Below are positions 44,040 to 53,727 of a DNA stretch of 64,000 bases, in pieces (positions within the stretch are counted from its first letter, which is position 1; every line of letters starts with the position of its first letter). The stretch comes from JAHDCJ01 sp039028895 (lineage in GTDB: Bacteria; Bacteroidota; Bacteroidia; Chitinophagales; Saprospiraceae): NCBI GenBank assembly GCA_039028895.1, contig JBCCHF010000019.1, positions 1 to 64,000 on the forward strand, given 5' to 3'. The translations under genes and the position numbers were made by a program. The notes beneath the pieces are model-generated. The model was not told the DNA's origin. It saw only the letters and a program-made list of their open reading frames with translations, and did not search any database.

Positions 44040-45374
44040 ATGAAGAATATTTTGGTTATAGGGGCAGGGCGGTCTTCCACCGCTTTGATCAAGTATCTTT
44101 TAAATGAAGCCGCTCGAAGAGGGTGGTTTGTTACCGTGGCAGATAATGATCCTGAGTTGGCGGAAAAAAAGGTAAGTGGCCATGCCAATGGCCGAGGTAC
44201 CTGGCTCGACGTCATGAAACCAAACGACAGGCGTGAAATTATTGAACGTAATGACATCGTCGTCTCTCTGCTTCCTGCAAACTTACACCTCAGAGTGGCG
44301 AAGGATTGTATCAAATACAAAAAACATTTGATCACAGCATCTTACGTCTCAAGGCAGTTGTATGAATTGAGTAATGAAGTCAAAAAAGCTGAGTTGATAT
44401 TTATGGGTGAAATGGGGCTCGATCCTGGAATCGACCATATGTCAACTATGAAATCTATAGATGACCTTCGGGAAATTGGAGCAACCATCACTTCTTATAC
44501 TTCTTACACCGGAGGGCTAATTGCGCCTGAAAGCGACACTAACCCCTGGAATTACAAGATTACATGGAATCCAAGGAATGTCGTACTGGCAGGACAGGGC
44601 ACTGCTCAATATCTGCAAAATGGCAAATTCAAATATATTCCTTATCACAGGCTGTTTAAGTCGTACAAGGTGATCGATGTGCCGGGTCATGGTGAGTTTG
44701 AAGCCTACGCTAATCGAAGTTCCCTGCTTTACAGGGATGTTTATGGTCTTCAGGACATTCCAAATATCATGCGTGCAACTTTGCGTAAACGTGGCTTCTG
44801 CGATGCATGGAATGCATTGGTCAGTATCGGGTTGACTGATAATACTTACCCGGTTTCAGGGTCGGATCAACTTACCTATTATGATTTTCTGGATGCTTAC
44901 ATTACCGCTCCCCAATCAGGTACTTTGAAAGAACGCATTTCTAAACTACTGGAAATGGAGCCGGATTCTGATGTTATAAAAAAACTGGAGTGGCTAGGTC
45001 TTTTCGAGCGAAGGAAGATCAATCTTGATAATGCATCACCTGCCCAGATTCTCCAGGAATTGATTGAGCGGAAGTGGAAACTCAAGAAATCGGATAAAGA
45101 CATGATCGTAATGCATCACGAGTTTGGATATACACTTCCCGGAGTCAAAAGGAAACGCACATCCACGATGGTATTGATAGGGGAGAATTCGGTCGACACA
45201 GGAATGTCAAAGTTGGTGGGCTTGCCACTAGGAATATTTGCCAAGCTAGTGCTTTTAGGGAAAATAAAAAACACTGGTGTCAACATTCCGGTAATAAAAG
45301 ATGTCTATACTCCTGTTCTTGAGGAATTGGCAGGGTTGGGGGTAAAATTTGAAGAAAGAGACGAAGCTGTCTAG
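44040..45374 (+). CDS. Saccharopine dehydrogenase family protein
   Basis: This 444-aa cytoplasmic oxidoreductase has an N-terminal Rossmann fold (ILVIGAGRSSTALIKYLLNE) and the saccharopine dehydrogenase/LYS9-like body (GLDPGIDHMSTMKSIDDLRE, YTGGLIAPESDTNPWNYKIT, MVLIGENSVDTGMSKLVGLP). LYS9-type enzymes make saccharopine from glutamate and aminoadipate semialdehyde. In Bacteroidota such proteins may serve lysine degradation or an uncharacterised reductase. No other lysine genes are adjacent. It is full length. Confidence 0.85.
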   Translation: MKNILVIGAGRSSTALIKYLLNEAARRGWFVTVADNDPELAEKKVSGHANGRGTWLDVMKPNDRREIIERNDIVVSLLPANLHLRVAKDCIKYKKHLITASYVSRQLYELSNEVKKAELIFMGEMGLDPGIDHMSTMKSIDDLREIGATITSYTSYTGGLIAPESDTNPWNYKITWNPRNVVLAGQGTAQYLQNGKFKYIPYHRLFKSYKVIDVPGHGEFEAYANRSSLLYRDVYGLQDIPNIMRATLRKRGFCDAWNALVSIGLTDNTYPVSGSDQLTYYDFLDAYITAPQSGTLKERISKLLEMEPDSDVIKKLEWLGLFERRKINLDNASPAQILQELIERKWKLKKSDKDMIVMHHEFGYTLPGVKRKRTSTMVLIGENSVDTGMSKLVGLPLGIFAKLVLLGKIKNTGVNIPVIKDVYTPVLEELAGLGVKFEERDEAV

Positions 45375-45451
45375 AAGCTTCTTCAGGGCCAGATGGCTTT
45401 TTCATCTTTTCCTTTAAAGCTTAAGCTCACAAAGCTTTATCTTCACTGCCA

Positions 45452-46765
45452 GTGAATCTCAAAATAAAGAACGGACTCGACAAGGTGCGCAGCCTTCAGA
45501 TTTTTCAAGTAATCAGGTACGGCGGCGTTATCTTGACCAATATCCTGTTGGCAAAGTCTGTATTATCCTTGACAGAAATTGGGGTTTTTGAAACGCTGAT
45601 CTTTCTCAGTTCTATGGTAAGTTTTTTCTGGGTGTCAGGGCTGCTTCGCGGACTTCTGCCTACCTATCCAGATCTTTCCGAAAAAGAAAAAAAGATATTT
45701 CTGTTTAATGTTTTCCTGCTTTTTTGCCTGGTCAGTGTTATTGTCAGTAGTCTTTTCTTTTTACTTGAAAAGCCAATCACTGTTTTGTTGACTGAGCATG
45801 ATAGCTTGCCTTATTTTCGCTTACTAGGCTTATACTTATTGATTAACACACCGACGTATCTTGTTGAATATCTGTACCTTCTGACAGATCAGCCCAAAAA
45901 GATGATTGGATTTGGTGTTTTTGCTTTTGGCGGATATATTCTGGCTGTGATGGTTCCCCTTTGGGTTGGATACACGCTTGAAGAAAGCTTCTATTGCCTA
46001 ATTGGTCTTGCCGTTCTCAAATTCCTTTGGTTATTGGTGATATTGATAAACAGAACCATTTGGTCCTTTAATCCAGGGATTTTACAAGGGTATCTTTTAT
46101 TGTCATTTCCGTTGATCATGAATATGATTGTAGCTGGCGGGGCGGAATACATTGACGGTGTTATCGTGCATCGATTTTTTGATAAAGATACCTTTGCCAT
46201 CTTCAGATATGGTGCCAGGGAGTTCCCGTTGGCACTTGCTTTGTCGACTGCTTTCAGTGCCGCATTAATTCCGGAAATTACAAAAAACCTGGAGAAGGGA
46301 ATGGCTGAGATCAAAACCCGATCGAGAAGACTAATGCACCTGCTATATCCCATTTCTATTGTATTAATGTTATCAAGTCCTTTCCTGTTTCCTGTGGTCT
46401 TTAATCCTGAATTTGCGGATAGTGCCATCATCTTTAACATTTACCTTTTAGTCCTGATTTGTCGCTTATTATTTCCTCAAACCATTATTATTGGTCTTAA
46501 GAAAACGGATATCATCCTTTGGGTTTCTATATTCGAATTGGCCGTTAACGTCATTCTAAGTCTAATCTTTGTTCAGATCTGGGGCTTGCCGGGTATTGCT
46601 CTGGCCACTTTAATTGCTTTTGCGATTGACAAGATTGTATTGGTGGTTTATAATAAAGTTAAATTTGATATCCCCGTGAAGAAGTATCTTGATTTCCGTC
46701 TTTATGGTATTTACAGTATATTTTTGATCGCATCATTCCTTGTCGCATTGAATTTTTTTGATTGA
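45452..46765 (+). CDS. Polysaccharide flippase (MATE/Wzx-like)
   Basis: This 437-aa protein has about 12 hydrophobic segments with the oligosaccharide-flippase pattern: NILLAKSVLSLTEIGVFETL near the start and AEYIDGVIVHRFFDKDTFAI in the middle. It likely moves lipid-linked glycans across the inner membrane. It starts with GTG at 45452, as no nearby ATG fits. The next gene begins with TTG overlapping this stop by four bases, so the genes are translationally coupled. Confidence 0.82.
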   Translation: MNLKIKNGLDKVRSLQIFQVIRYGGVILTNILLAKSVLSLTEIGVFETLIFLSSMVSFFWVSGLLRGLLPTYPDLSEKEKKIFLFNVFLLFCLVSVIVSSLFFLLEKPITVLLTEHDSLPYFRLLGLYLLINTPTYLVEYLYLLTDQPKKMIGFGVFAFGGYILAVMVPLWVGYTLEESFYCLIGLAVLKFLWLLVILINRTIWSFNPGILQGYLLLSFPLIMNMIVAGGAEYIDGVIVHRFFDKDTFAIFRYGAREFPLALALSTAFSAALIPEITKNLEKGMAEIKTRSRRLMHLLYPISIVLMLSSPFLFPVVFNPEFADSAIIFNIYLLVLICRLLFPQTIIIGLKKTDIILWVSIFELAVNVILSLIFVQIWGLPGIALATLIAFAIDKIVLVVYNKVKFDIPVKKYLDFRLYGIYSIFLIASFLVALNFFD

Positions 46766-48306
46766 AAACATCGATTACAAAACTGGTTGCCTATCTGAGT
46801 ATTTATGGCCTTGTTTTGGCAAGGTGGGGGTATGAATATGGACGCAATGATCAAATGCAAATATTGGGGTATGCGAAATACCTGGCGGACAAATCACTTT
46901 TCCCTGTTGACAATTATATCCAGGGCATGGCGGCAAAAGTGCCTAATGAACGGTTTACCTTTTCATGGATAATGAGTTGGTCAGGGTCTCTGATGGAGCT
47001 GGTATGTCTAATTGGGCATTTGGTTACGACCTTGCTGATGTTTCATCTTTTGTATCGAATCGCCAGTCGCTTCATTAAAACGGATTATTTAATCTGGCTC
47101 TGCATCCTCTTCATTTTTATTCCCTTGTACAATATCAACTTGGGTGGTAACGAACTTTGGTATAATACATTTTTCGTAAGCAATGTGGTTAAGCTTATTG
47201 GTCTTTGGGCCATTCTATTGTTTCTGGATAAGAAATGGCTATTGTCAATGTTGGTCATAGGCTTATCGACTTTGTTGCAACCTGTAGTCGGTGTACAGCT
47301 GTTTGTCACCTTTACAGGAATAATGATGGCGATGAAGTTGTTTGAACGAGCAGAGATGTCATGGTCCACTATATTCTCGGCTGTTGGTATTTTTATGATA
47401 ACAGGCGGGGTTTGGGTAATTTTTCTAAAGCTGTTTTTTGAAGAAGCCTCCGAAGTCAGCAATGAAATGTTCTTCAATATTCTATTTGAATTTAGATCAC
47501 CTCATCACTATTTGCCATTTGATTTTAGTCAGAAGGGGTATATCATTTTGTTGCCTCTGATGATTTTTGGGCTGGTGTATTTTTGGGGCAAGGAAAAGAT
47601 ATTGGCCTGGTTTTTTACTATTTCCTGTGGATTAATGGTAGGCTATGTAGTAATGGTGGAGGGTTTTTCGGTCGTCAATGTCGCCTCTCTTCAATGGTTC
47701 AAGGTTACGATTTGGCTTGAGGCATTTTCCGTAATGGCTTTATTTGCATTCGCCGAAAGGCAGATAAAATTTTTGGGCAAATCAATATTACAAAAACTGG
47801 CATTGCCAGTATTAAGTGTAGGCGGGCTTGCTGCGATTGCCATTCTGATCTTTAGATCTTCACTTTTCCCTTGGGAAGTACCCATGGATTTTGGCCAACA
47901 GCACACTCATGATGCAGCAGTCGAAATTTGCATTCAGGCGAAAGCCAAAACATCTCAGTCAGCTTTATTCATCCACCCAATGGCCTTTACCGAACTAAAG
48001 GTTTATGGAGAAAGAAGTTCGTTCATAGAGTGGAAGATCCTTGTGCATAGAAAAAATGCGATGAAAGATTGGTATGACCGGCTAAGCCGCGTTTATAGCA
48101 TTAGTTTGGATGCAGAAGATAAAGGCTTTGCCTTATACAAAGCAGCGGATCATAATTATAGCCAACTTACGACCGATGAGGTACAAAGATTGGCCGATGA
48201 ATTTGGGATCACCCATATGATAACCTGGAAAGATCATTTACTGGATTTCGACATAGTAGCTGAGAACCCAGAATTTTGGATTTATGAAATAAATCAAGCA
48301 TTATGA
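46762..48306 (+). CDS. Polytopic membrane protein, function unknown
   Basis: This 514-aa protein has about 10 transmembrane segments and a soluble C-terminal ~130 residues. The start is TTG at 46762 within the TTGA overlap with the flippase stop. The N-terminal loop GYEYGRNDQMQILGYAKYLA contains acidic/basic residues that resemble membrane glycan enzymes. The context (flippase upstream, NAD-binding epimerase-like protein downstream) suggests surface polysaccharide work. I cannot name the family. Confidence 0.6.
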   Translation: MKTSITKLVAYLSIYGLVLARWGYEYGRNDQMQILGYAKYLADKSLFPVDNYIQGMAAKVPNERFTFSWIMSWSGSLMELVCLIGHLVTTLLMFHLLYRIASRFIKTDYLIWLCILFIFIPLYNINLGGNELWYNTFFVSNVVKLIGLWAILLFLDKKWLLSMLVIGLSTLLQPVVGVQLFVTFTGIMMAMKLFERAEMSWSTIFSAVGIFMITGGVWVIFLKLFFEEASEVSNEMFFNILFEFRSPHHYLPFDFSQKGYIILLPLMIFGLVYFWGKEKILAWFFTISCGLMVGYVVMVEGFSVVNVASLQWFKVTIWLEAFSVMALFAFAERQIKFLGKSILQKLALPVLSVGGLAAIAILIFRSSLFPWEVPMDFGQQHTHDAAVEICIQAKAKTSQSALFIHPMAFTELKVYGERSSFIEWKILVHRKNAMKDWYDRLSRVYSISLDAEDKGFALYKAADHNYSQLTTDEVQRLADEFGITHMITWKDHLLDFDIVAENPEFWIYEINQAL

Positions 48307-48974
48307 AAATTAATGCCATCATTACCGGATCCACAGGTATGGTTGGAAAAGGTGTCTTACTCGAGTGTATTGAAAGGGAAGATGTTGATAAAGTATTAGT
48401 AATCAATAGATCAAGTGCAGGCATAAACAATAAAAAATTAACTGAAATTTTGCACGATGACTTTTATGACCTGTCTTCAATCCAAGATCAACTTAAAGGA
48501 TTTAACGCTTGTTTTTTCTGTCTTGGAGTAACATCAGCGGGCATGGATAAAGCCAAATACGAGAAGATTACCTACGACATGACCATCTATTTTGCTGAAA
48601 CTTTATTGGCGTTAAATCCTGATATGGTGTTTTTCTATGTTTCTGGCTCCGGAACAAGTACGAATGGGAAAAGCCGTATGCATTGGGCTAATGTCAAAGG
48701 CAGGACAGAAAACAAAATTCTCGAAATGGGATTCAAGGATGCTTACATGTTCCGACCCGGTTTCATTCAACCGATGAAAGGCATTAAGTCAAAAACCGGG
48801 TGGTACCAGGCCATATATAATGTACTGTCTCCAATGTATCCATTCCTTAGAAGAATATTCCCTTCATCTATAACCAATACAATAACCCTTGGGCAGGCGA
48901 TGATCAATATTGCTCAAAACGGGTATTCAAAAAAGCATCTCGAAAATGGAGATATAAACGATGCAGGGGGCTAG
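48303..48974 (+). CDS. NAD(P)-binding epimerase/SDR-like protein
   Basis: This 223-aa Rossmann-fold protein begins MKINAIITGSTGMVGKGV, the glycine-rich dinucleotide motif. FFYVSGSGTSTNGK and the MHWANVKGRTENKI block (Lys after a Trp-Ala-Asn-Val stretch) match HTATIP2-like atypical SDR proteins. It overlaps the upstream gene by ATGA (48303-48306), so it is coupled to the membrane protein. Substrate unknown. Confidence 0.82.
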   Translation: MKINAIITGSTGMVGKGVLLECIEREDVDKVLVINRSSAGINNKKLTEILHDDFYDLSSIQDQLKGFNACFFCLGVTSAGMDKAKYEKITYDMTIYFAETLLALNPDMVFFYVSGSGTSTNGKSRMHWANVKGRTENKILEMGFKDAYMFRPGFIQPMKGIKSKTGWYQAIYNVLSPMYPFLRRIFPSSITNTITLGQAMINIAQNGYSKKHLENGDINDAGG

Positions 48975-48980
48975 CTGACT

Positions 48981-48999
48981 AGCCAACTAGTTGTTGGCT
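48981..48999 (+). repeat. Small inverted repeat after the epimerase gene
   Basis: AGCCAAC / GTTGGCT with a 5-base loop TAGTT lies seven bases after the upstream stop. There is no T-run, so it may be an mRNA 3' stem-loop or weak terminator. Confidence 0.5.
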
Positions 49000-49005
49000 T
49001 ATTTG

Positions 49006-49026
49006 CAGTCGGCAGTCAGCAGTCGG
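49006..49026 (+). repeat. Tandem heptamer CAGTCRG, three copies
   Basis: CAGTCGG-CAGTCAG-CAGTCGG. It is related by inversion, with one mismatch per unit, to the downstream array at 49116-49157, so the two could pair as a long imperfect stem around an ~89-base loop. Confidence 0.75.
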
Positions 49027-49114
49027 ATTTTTGCTGGATGTAGTATGCTGTGGTGAAATTGTTTTAAGATTTTTGATGGAACATTTAAAAAATTCAAAAT
49101 ATCGATTTAGTTAG

Positions 49115-49850
<736 letters not shown>

Positions 49851-49937
49851 TTTTCTTTTTTTGTTGATTATTGACAATAGGATGGCTGGGAATCTTTGTT
49901 TCAGATTCCAGTAATCAGCCCTGACTTATAAAAAATG

Positions 49938-50036
49938 TTACGTATAGGTTTTTACCCATTCGACCACCTTGGCAAAGGGGATTTCTACGGGTAGATCGCG
50001 GATCGCCTTGAAAACTTTTTCGATTGGATTTTTCAT
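49938..50036 (-). CDS. 32-aa small ORF directly after ECF sigma gene
   Basis: ATG at 50036 opens a 32-codon frame, MKNPIEKVFKAIRDLPVEIP ending VEWVKTYT, stopping at 49938. It starts one base after the sigma factor's stop, a spacing typical of coupled genes. The helical, mixed-charge sequence could be a small regulator, or the N-terminal remnant of a lost anti-sigma factor. No longer frame continues downstream. It is uncertain without homologs. Confidence 0.45.
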   Translation of the reverse strand: MKNPIEKVFKAIRDLPVEIPFAKVVEWVKTYT

Positions 50037-50037
50037 T

Positions 50038-50592
50038 TTAGAACAAGATTGAGGCGAATGCTGCTAGTCTATTCGCTAATGAAACTTTTCTGGTGTCTTC
50101 TGACAATATTTCTTTTAGTCTTTTTCTTCCACGGCTAATCCTTGTTTTGGTTGCTGATTCGGTTGATTCCTGAGCCTTGCTGATTTCTCTGATGCTGAAT
50201 CCGCTAATTTCAAACATGAGGATGGCTTGTTTCTGCTTTGCTGGTAACTGATCCATCGCCTTTAACAAATACTGAATATCAAGAGCCATCTCAGGATCCT
50301 GTGTTCTTGCTTTTAATTTTTCAAAGGCCTGTTCATCCCAGTTGCCTTTAAACTTTAGTCTTCTTTTTTTATTTCGGACCTTGTTATTGGCGATTCCGAT
50401 GAGATAGCCCAGCAATTTCTCCGGGTCCTGGACTTTAGCATAGTTTTCAAGGCAGGCGAGGATGGATTCTTGTACGAGATCTTCAGTTTCCATGATGCCA
50501 AAAGCATGACTACTACAGTATTTCACAAATTGGTGATGGTGGTTTTCGTACCAATTGAGAAATTCGGTGTTTATTTTTGAACTATTATCCAT
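50038..50592 (-). CDS. ECF-type RNA polymerase sigma factor
   Basis: This sigma-70 family protein is about 184 aa and starts at ATG 50592. Region 2 is seen in FVKYCSSHAFGIMETEDLVQ and ACLENYAKVQDPEKLLGYLI. Region 4 has ALDIQYLLKAMDQLPAKQKQ, MFEISGFSIREISKAQES and a basic helix ATKTRISRGRKRLKEIL for -35 binding. No obvious anti-sigma gene is adjacent, apart from the 32-aa ORF. The gene is divergent from a GNAT gene. Confidence 0.9.
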   Translation of the reverse strand: MDNSSKINTEFLNWYENHHHQFVKYCSSHAFGIMETEDLVQESILACLENYAKVQDPEKLLGYLIGIANNKVRNKKRRLKFKGNWDEQAFEKLKARTQDPEMALDIQYLLKAMDQLPAKQKQAILMFEISGFSIREISKAQESTESATKTRISRGRKRLKEILSEDTRKVSLANRLAAFASILF

Positions 50593-50690
50593 TTTCAAGA
50601 TGTTAATCAACTATTCGCTACATCGTCTATCATTAAAGTAACATTAGATTCGAAAAGGTTACAAATTATTCGACATAATATTGATTTGGC

Positions 50691-51536
50691 ATGATAATCA
50701 AAACGTACAACACTATCGGAAGTTTCTTAGCAGATAATCAGGCATTTCTTGAAAAAGAAGAAGCGGCTAACAACCTATTACTCGGCTTACCATTGGCCAT
50801 GAAAGGTAAACCACTTAAAGCTCAAATGCCAATTATGCTTTCTGTCTTTAATGATAATGAAGTTGTCTTTTCATGCTTCCAAACACCACCACGACAAATG
50901 ATCATTTATGCACAAACCGATGATTGTGGAGCAGAAATAGACTATTTGATAAAGTTTTTAATTGATCATAACTATGATATGCCAGGTGTGCTTGGTCGCA
51001 AGACCCTTGTCAATCAATTTGAATCGAGCTGGAGAAAAGCTACGGGGCATCAGTCAAAGGTGTTATTTGATCATTTGGTTTTTCAATTAGATGAGTTGAA
51101 TGATATCCCAATCTCTGATGGCAGTATCCGATTGGCAACCATGGATGATTACGAACTGGTGGCTCGATGGGTAAAAGACTTTATTGAAGAGGCCACTCAA
51201 GATGACTCAGCATCATATAAAAAGGTGGCCAAAGACAAGATCGAAGGAAAAGCCATTTATCTTTGGGAAAATGAAGAAATAGTTTCAATGGCAGGAATTG
51301 ACAGACCAACTACACATGGAATTACCGTAAACTATGTTTATACGCCACCAGAGTTCAGGGGAAAGGGTTATGCAAGTAGTGTGGTATATGAAATGTCAGC
51401 ATTAATGCTCAGGCAATACGCATTTTGCGCTTTGTTTACGGATTTGGCCAATCCCACGTCAAACAAGATATACCAGGCGATTGGTTATCGGCCTATCAGA
51501 GCTTTTACCCAGTTGAGTATTTTTGAAGAAGCTTAA
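50691..51536 (+). CDS. GNAT family N-acetyltransferase
   Basis: This 281-aa protein has an N-terminal ~125 residues of unclear fold and a C-terminal GNAT domain: LATMDDYELVARWVKDFIEE, then VNYVYTPPEFRGKGYASSVV with the acetyl-CoA pyrophosphate motif RGKGYAS. The architecture (N-terminal extension plus GNAT) is found in FR47-like acetyltransferases. Substrate unknown. The TAA stop overlaps that of the convergent photolyase. Confidence 0.88.
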   Translation: MIIKTYNTIGSFLADNQAFLEKEEAANNLLLGLPLAMKGKPLKAQMPIMLSVFNDNEVVFSCFQTPPRQMIIYAQTDDCGAEIDYLIKFLIDHNYDMPGVLGRKTLVNQFESSWRKATGHQSKVLFDHLVFQLDELNDIPISDGSIRLATMDDYELVARWVKDFIEEATQDDSASYKKVAKDKIEGKAIYLWENEEIVSMAGIDRPTTHGITVNYVYTPPEFRGKGYASSVVYEMSALMLRQYAFCALFTDLANPTSNKIYQAIGYRPIRAFTQLSIFEEA

Positions 51537-52924
51537 ACCGAGGCTTTGTCTAGCCCTTCTTTATAGACCCGCAGGCATCTCTCCCGGGCGGCCTTGTGGT
51601 TAACGACGGGATCAGGATAATCAGAGCTACCATATTCTGGTACCCATTTTTTGATATACTGGAATTCCTTGTCGAATTTAGTTTGTTGACTATAAGGGTT
51701 GAATACCCTGAAATATGGCGCTGCATCAGTGCCGCAGCCTGCTGCCCATTGCCAACCGCCATTATTACTCGCGAGATCAAAGTCCAACAGCTTTTTGGCA
51801 AAATAAGCTTCTCCCCATCGCCAGTCAATCAACAAATGTTTGGTCAGAAAACTGGCAACGATCATTCTCACGCGATTGTGCATATAGCCTGTAGTATTGA
51901 GTTCTCTCATGCCAGCATCAACAATCGGGAAGCCAGTTTTTCCAGCGCACCAGGCCTCAAACTCTTTTTCGTTATTGCGCCATTCGATCAACTCATACTT
52001 TTTCCTGAATGGATTGCCAACCACATGCGGGAACCAGGAAAGGATCATGGCATAAAAGTCCCGCCAGATCAATTCATTGAGATAAGTGTCACTTAAGCCA
52101 ATAGCGTTTCGTGCTTTTTCCCGGATGCTTATTGTACCAAACCGAAAATGGATGCCCAACTTTGAAGTTCCATTTATTGCAGGGAAATTCCTGGTTTGTC
52201 CGTAGTTTTTGATGAGGCCTCTTTTGACTAGCGAGGGCGGGAAGTCAATTCCAGATTTTTCAAAACCAATATCAAACAAACTAGGCATGCTAACTGGACC
52301 CACAGTAAGAAAATTGTCAATGTGGTCTTCAGAAGGAAAAGCTTGTAAATATTTTGATTTAGCCAGGTCTGGCATTTGATTTTCCGGTACACCGGACATC
52401 AGCTTATTTTTCCATTTCCTGGAGTAAGGGGTAAAAACGGTATAAGGCTCGCCATTATCTTTGACAACTTCCGCCTTTTCAAAAAGGACATGATCCTTGA
52501 ATGTATAAAATGAGATATTTCTATGGCTCAGCAGTTCGCGGATTGCAGAATCACGCTGAATAGCGTAAGGTTCGAAATCATGATTGGTATAAACCGCTTT
52601 TATGTTCAGGTCATCCACAAGTCTTGCCCAAACTTCTTCAGGATCGCCGTAGGTGACTAACAGGCCTTTATTTAAAGCGATGATCTGTTCATTAATTTGC
52701 TTGAGCGCATGATGGATAAATTCTACTCGGGCATCGTTTTTTTCCTCTAGATCAGAAAGAATATTGCTGTCAAAGATAAATAAAGGTAAGATCGGCAACT
52801 TATTGCATAATGCATGATAAAGCCCTGCATTATCAAACAGACGTAAATCCCTTCTAAACCAGAAAATTGCAATTTCCTGCTCACTGATGTTTTCCTTTAT
52901 TTCTTGTGGTATAATTATTGCCAA
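51533..52924 (-). CDS. Deoxyribodipyrimidine photolyase / cryptochrome family
   Basis: This protein of about 463 aa has the N-terminal photolyase antenna fold (IAIFWFRRDLRLFDNAGLYH) and the FAD-binding catalytic region (TSKLGIHFRFGTISIREKAR, LIWRDFYAMILSWFPHV, DAGMRELNTTGYMHNRVRMI, NNGGWQWAAGCGTDAAPYFR). The WxW-type FAD/Trp triad context is present. It repairs cyclobutane dimers using blue light, or may be a cryptochrome-like relative. The start is uncertain: no ATG exists near the N-terminus, and I use TTG at 52924 (an upstream TTG is at 52957). Confidence 0.9.
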   Translation of the reverse strand: MAIIIPQEIKENISEQEIAIFWFRRDLRLFDNAGLYHALCNKLPILPLFIFDSNILSDLEEKNDARVEFIHHALKQINEQIIALNKGLLVTYGDPEEVWARLVDDLNIKAVYTNHDFEPYAIQRDSAIRELLSHRNISFYTFKDHVLFEKAEVVKDNGEPYTVFTPYSRKWKNKLMSGVPENQMPDLAKSKYLQAFPSEDHIDNFLTVGPVSMPSLFDIGFEKSGIDFPPSLVKRGLIKNYGQTRNFPAINGTSKLGIHFRFGTISIREKARNAIGLSDTYLNELIWRDFYAMILSWFPHVVGNPFRKKYELIEWRNNEKEFEAWCAGKTGFPIVDAGMRELNTTGYMHNRVRMIVASFLTKHLLIDWRWGEAYFAKKLLDFDLASNNGGWQWAAGCGTDAAPYFRVFNPYSQQTKFDKEFQYIKKWVPEYGSSDYPDPVVNHKAARERCLRVYKEGLDKASV

Positions 52925-53033
52925 GGCCTTAATTTTGCATGCAATTAAAAAAATCAAATAATGCTAATGAAACTAAGAATTTTACTTTTTGTTTTCGGAG
53001 AAAAATGAATCTTCTTCAATAGCAGTATAATCA

Positions 53034-53627
53034 ATGAATATGAAAAGCATAAAATTTATCATTTTAAGCCTATTTTTGCTTATTAGCGTAGACGGGTTCT
53101 CCAAAAAAATTCCGGGTCAAATCTTATATTCATCAGATACCATTAACGTTATTTTTCAACTACCTACCAATTTATTAACTAAAGAACCCTTCTACGAATC
53201 CTTTCAGAATAAGGTTACGTATTTTGACTCAAATGATAACAAACAGATTCTGTTACCTTCAGAAGCAAACGAAATCAGGTTTATATATGGACCTGACACT
53301 GTTCGAATGATCTCTGTTGATTATTCAAGAGAATTAGGGAATAGAAAGACATCTAGATCCAAAATATTTTTAAGGATTATTGTTGATGGGTCAACCAGGA
53401 TATTCATTTTATACGGCAATAGTAATCATGAGTTTCATGACCCGGATCGGTATGTGCTTATCAAAAAGAATTTAAAAACCTTACTTGTGAAAAGTGTTGG
53501 ATTTCGAAGAAGCATGGTTGAGTTTTTTGATGATTGCCTAAGTTTAATTGGGAAAATAAAAGGAAAAGAATATAAACATATGTCCTTGTTTACGATTGTT
53601 GAATTCTATAACACATCATGCCATTAA
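53034..53627 (+). CDS. Secreted hypothetical protein of a Bacteroidota family
   Basis: This 197-aa protein has a signal peptide (MNMKSIKFIILSLFLLISVDGFS). The body is beta-strand rich: GQILYSSDTINVIFQLPT and LLPSEANEIRFIYGPDTVRM. The C-terminus has a Cys-containing helix pattern, MVEFFDDCLSLIGKIKGKEY and IVEFYNTSCH. I recall similar unnamed proteins in Saprospiraceae-like genomes; no function is known. It is probably periplasmic or surface. A bidirectional terminator follows. Confidence 0.7.
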   Translation: MNMKSIKFIILSLFLLISVDGFSKKIPGQILYSSDTINVIFQLPTNLLTKEPFYESFQNKVTYFDSNDNKQILLPSEANEIRFIYGPDTVRMISVDYSRELGNRKTSRSKIFLRIIVDGSTRIFILYGNSNHEFHDPDRYVLIKKNLKTLLVKSVGFRRSMVEFFDDCLSLIGKIKGKEYKHMSLFTIVEFYNTSCH

Positions 53628-53652
53628 TGTGTCTAGTTTTCACCAAAACAAA

Positions 53653-53689
53653 AAAGACCCAATACCTGAAAGCATTGGGTCTTTCTTTT
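53653..53689. terminator. Bidirectional terminator
   Basis: AAAGACCCAAT (53653-53663) and ATTGGGTCTTT (53674-53684) form an 11-bp stem with a 10-base loop, A-rich on the left and T-rich on the right. It serves the secreted hypothetical and the convergent TonB receptor gene. Confidence 0.9.
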
Positions 53690-53727
53690 ATCCTGGTAAA
53701 TCTTTAAAATCCAGACTAATCCTGGTA

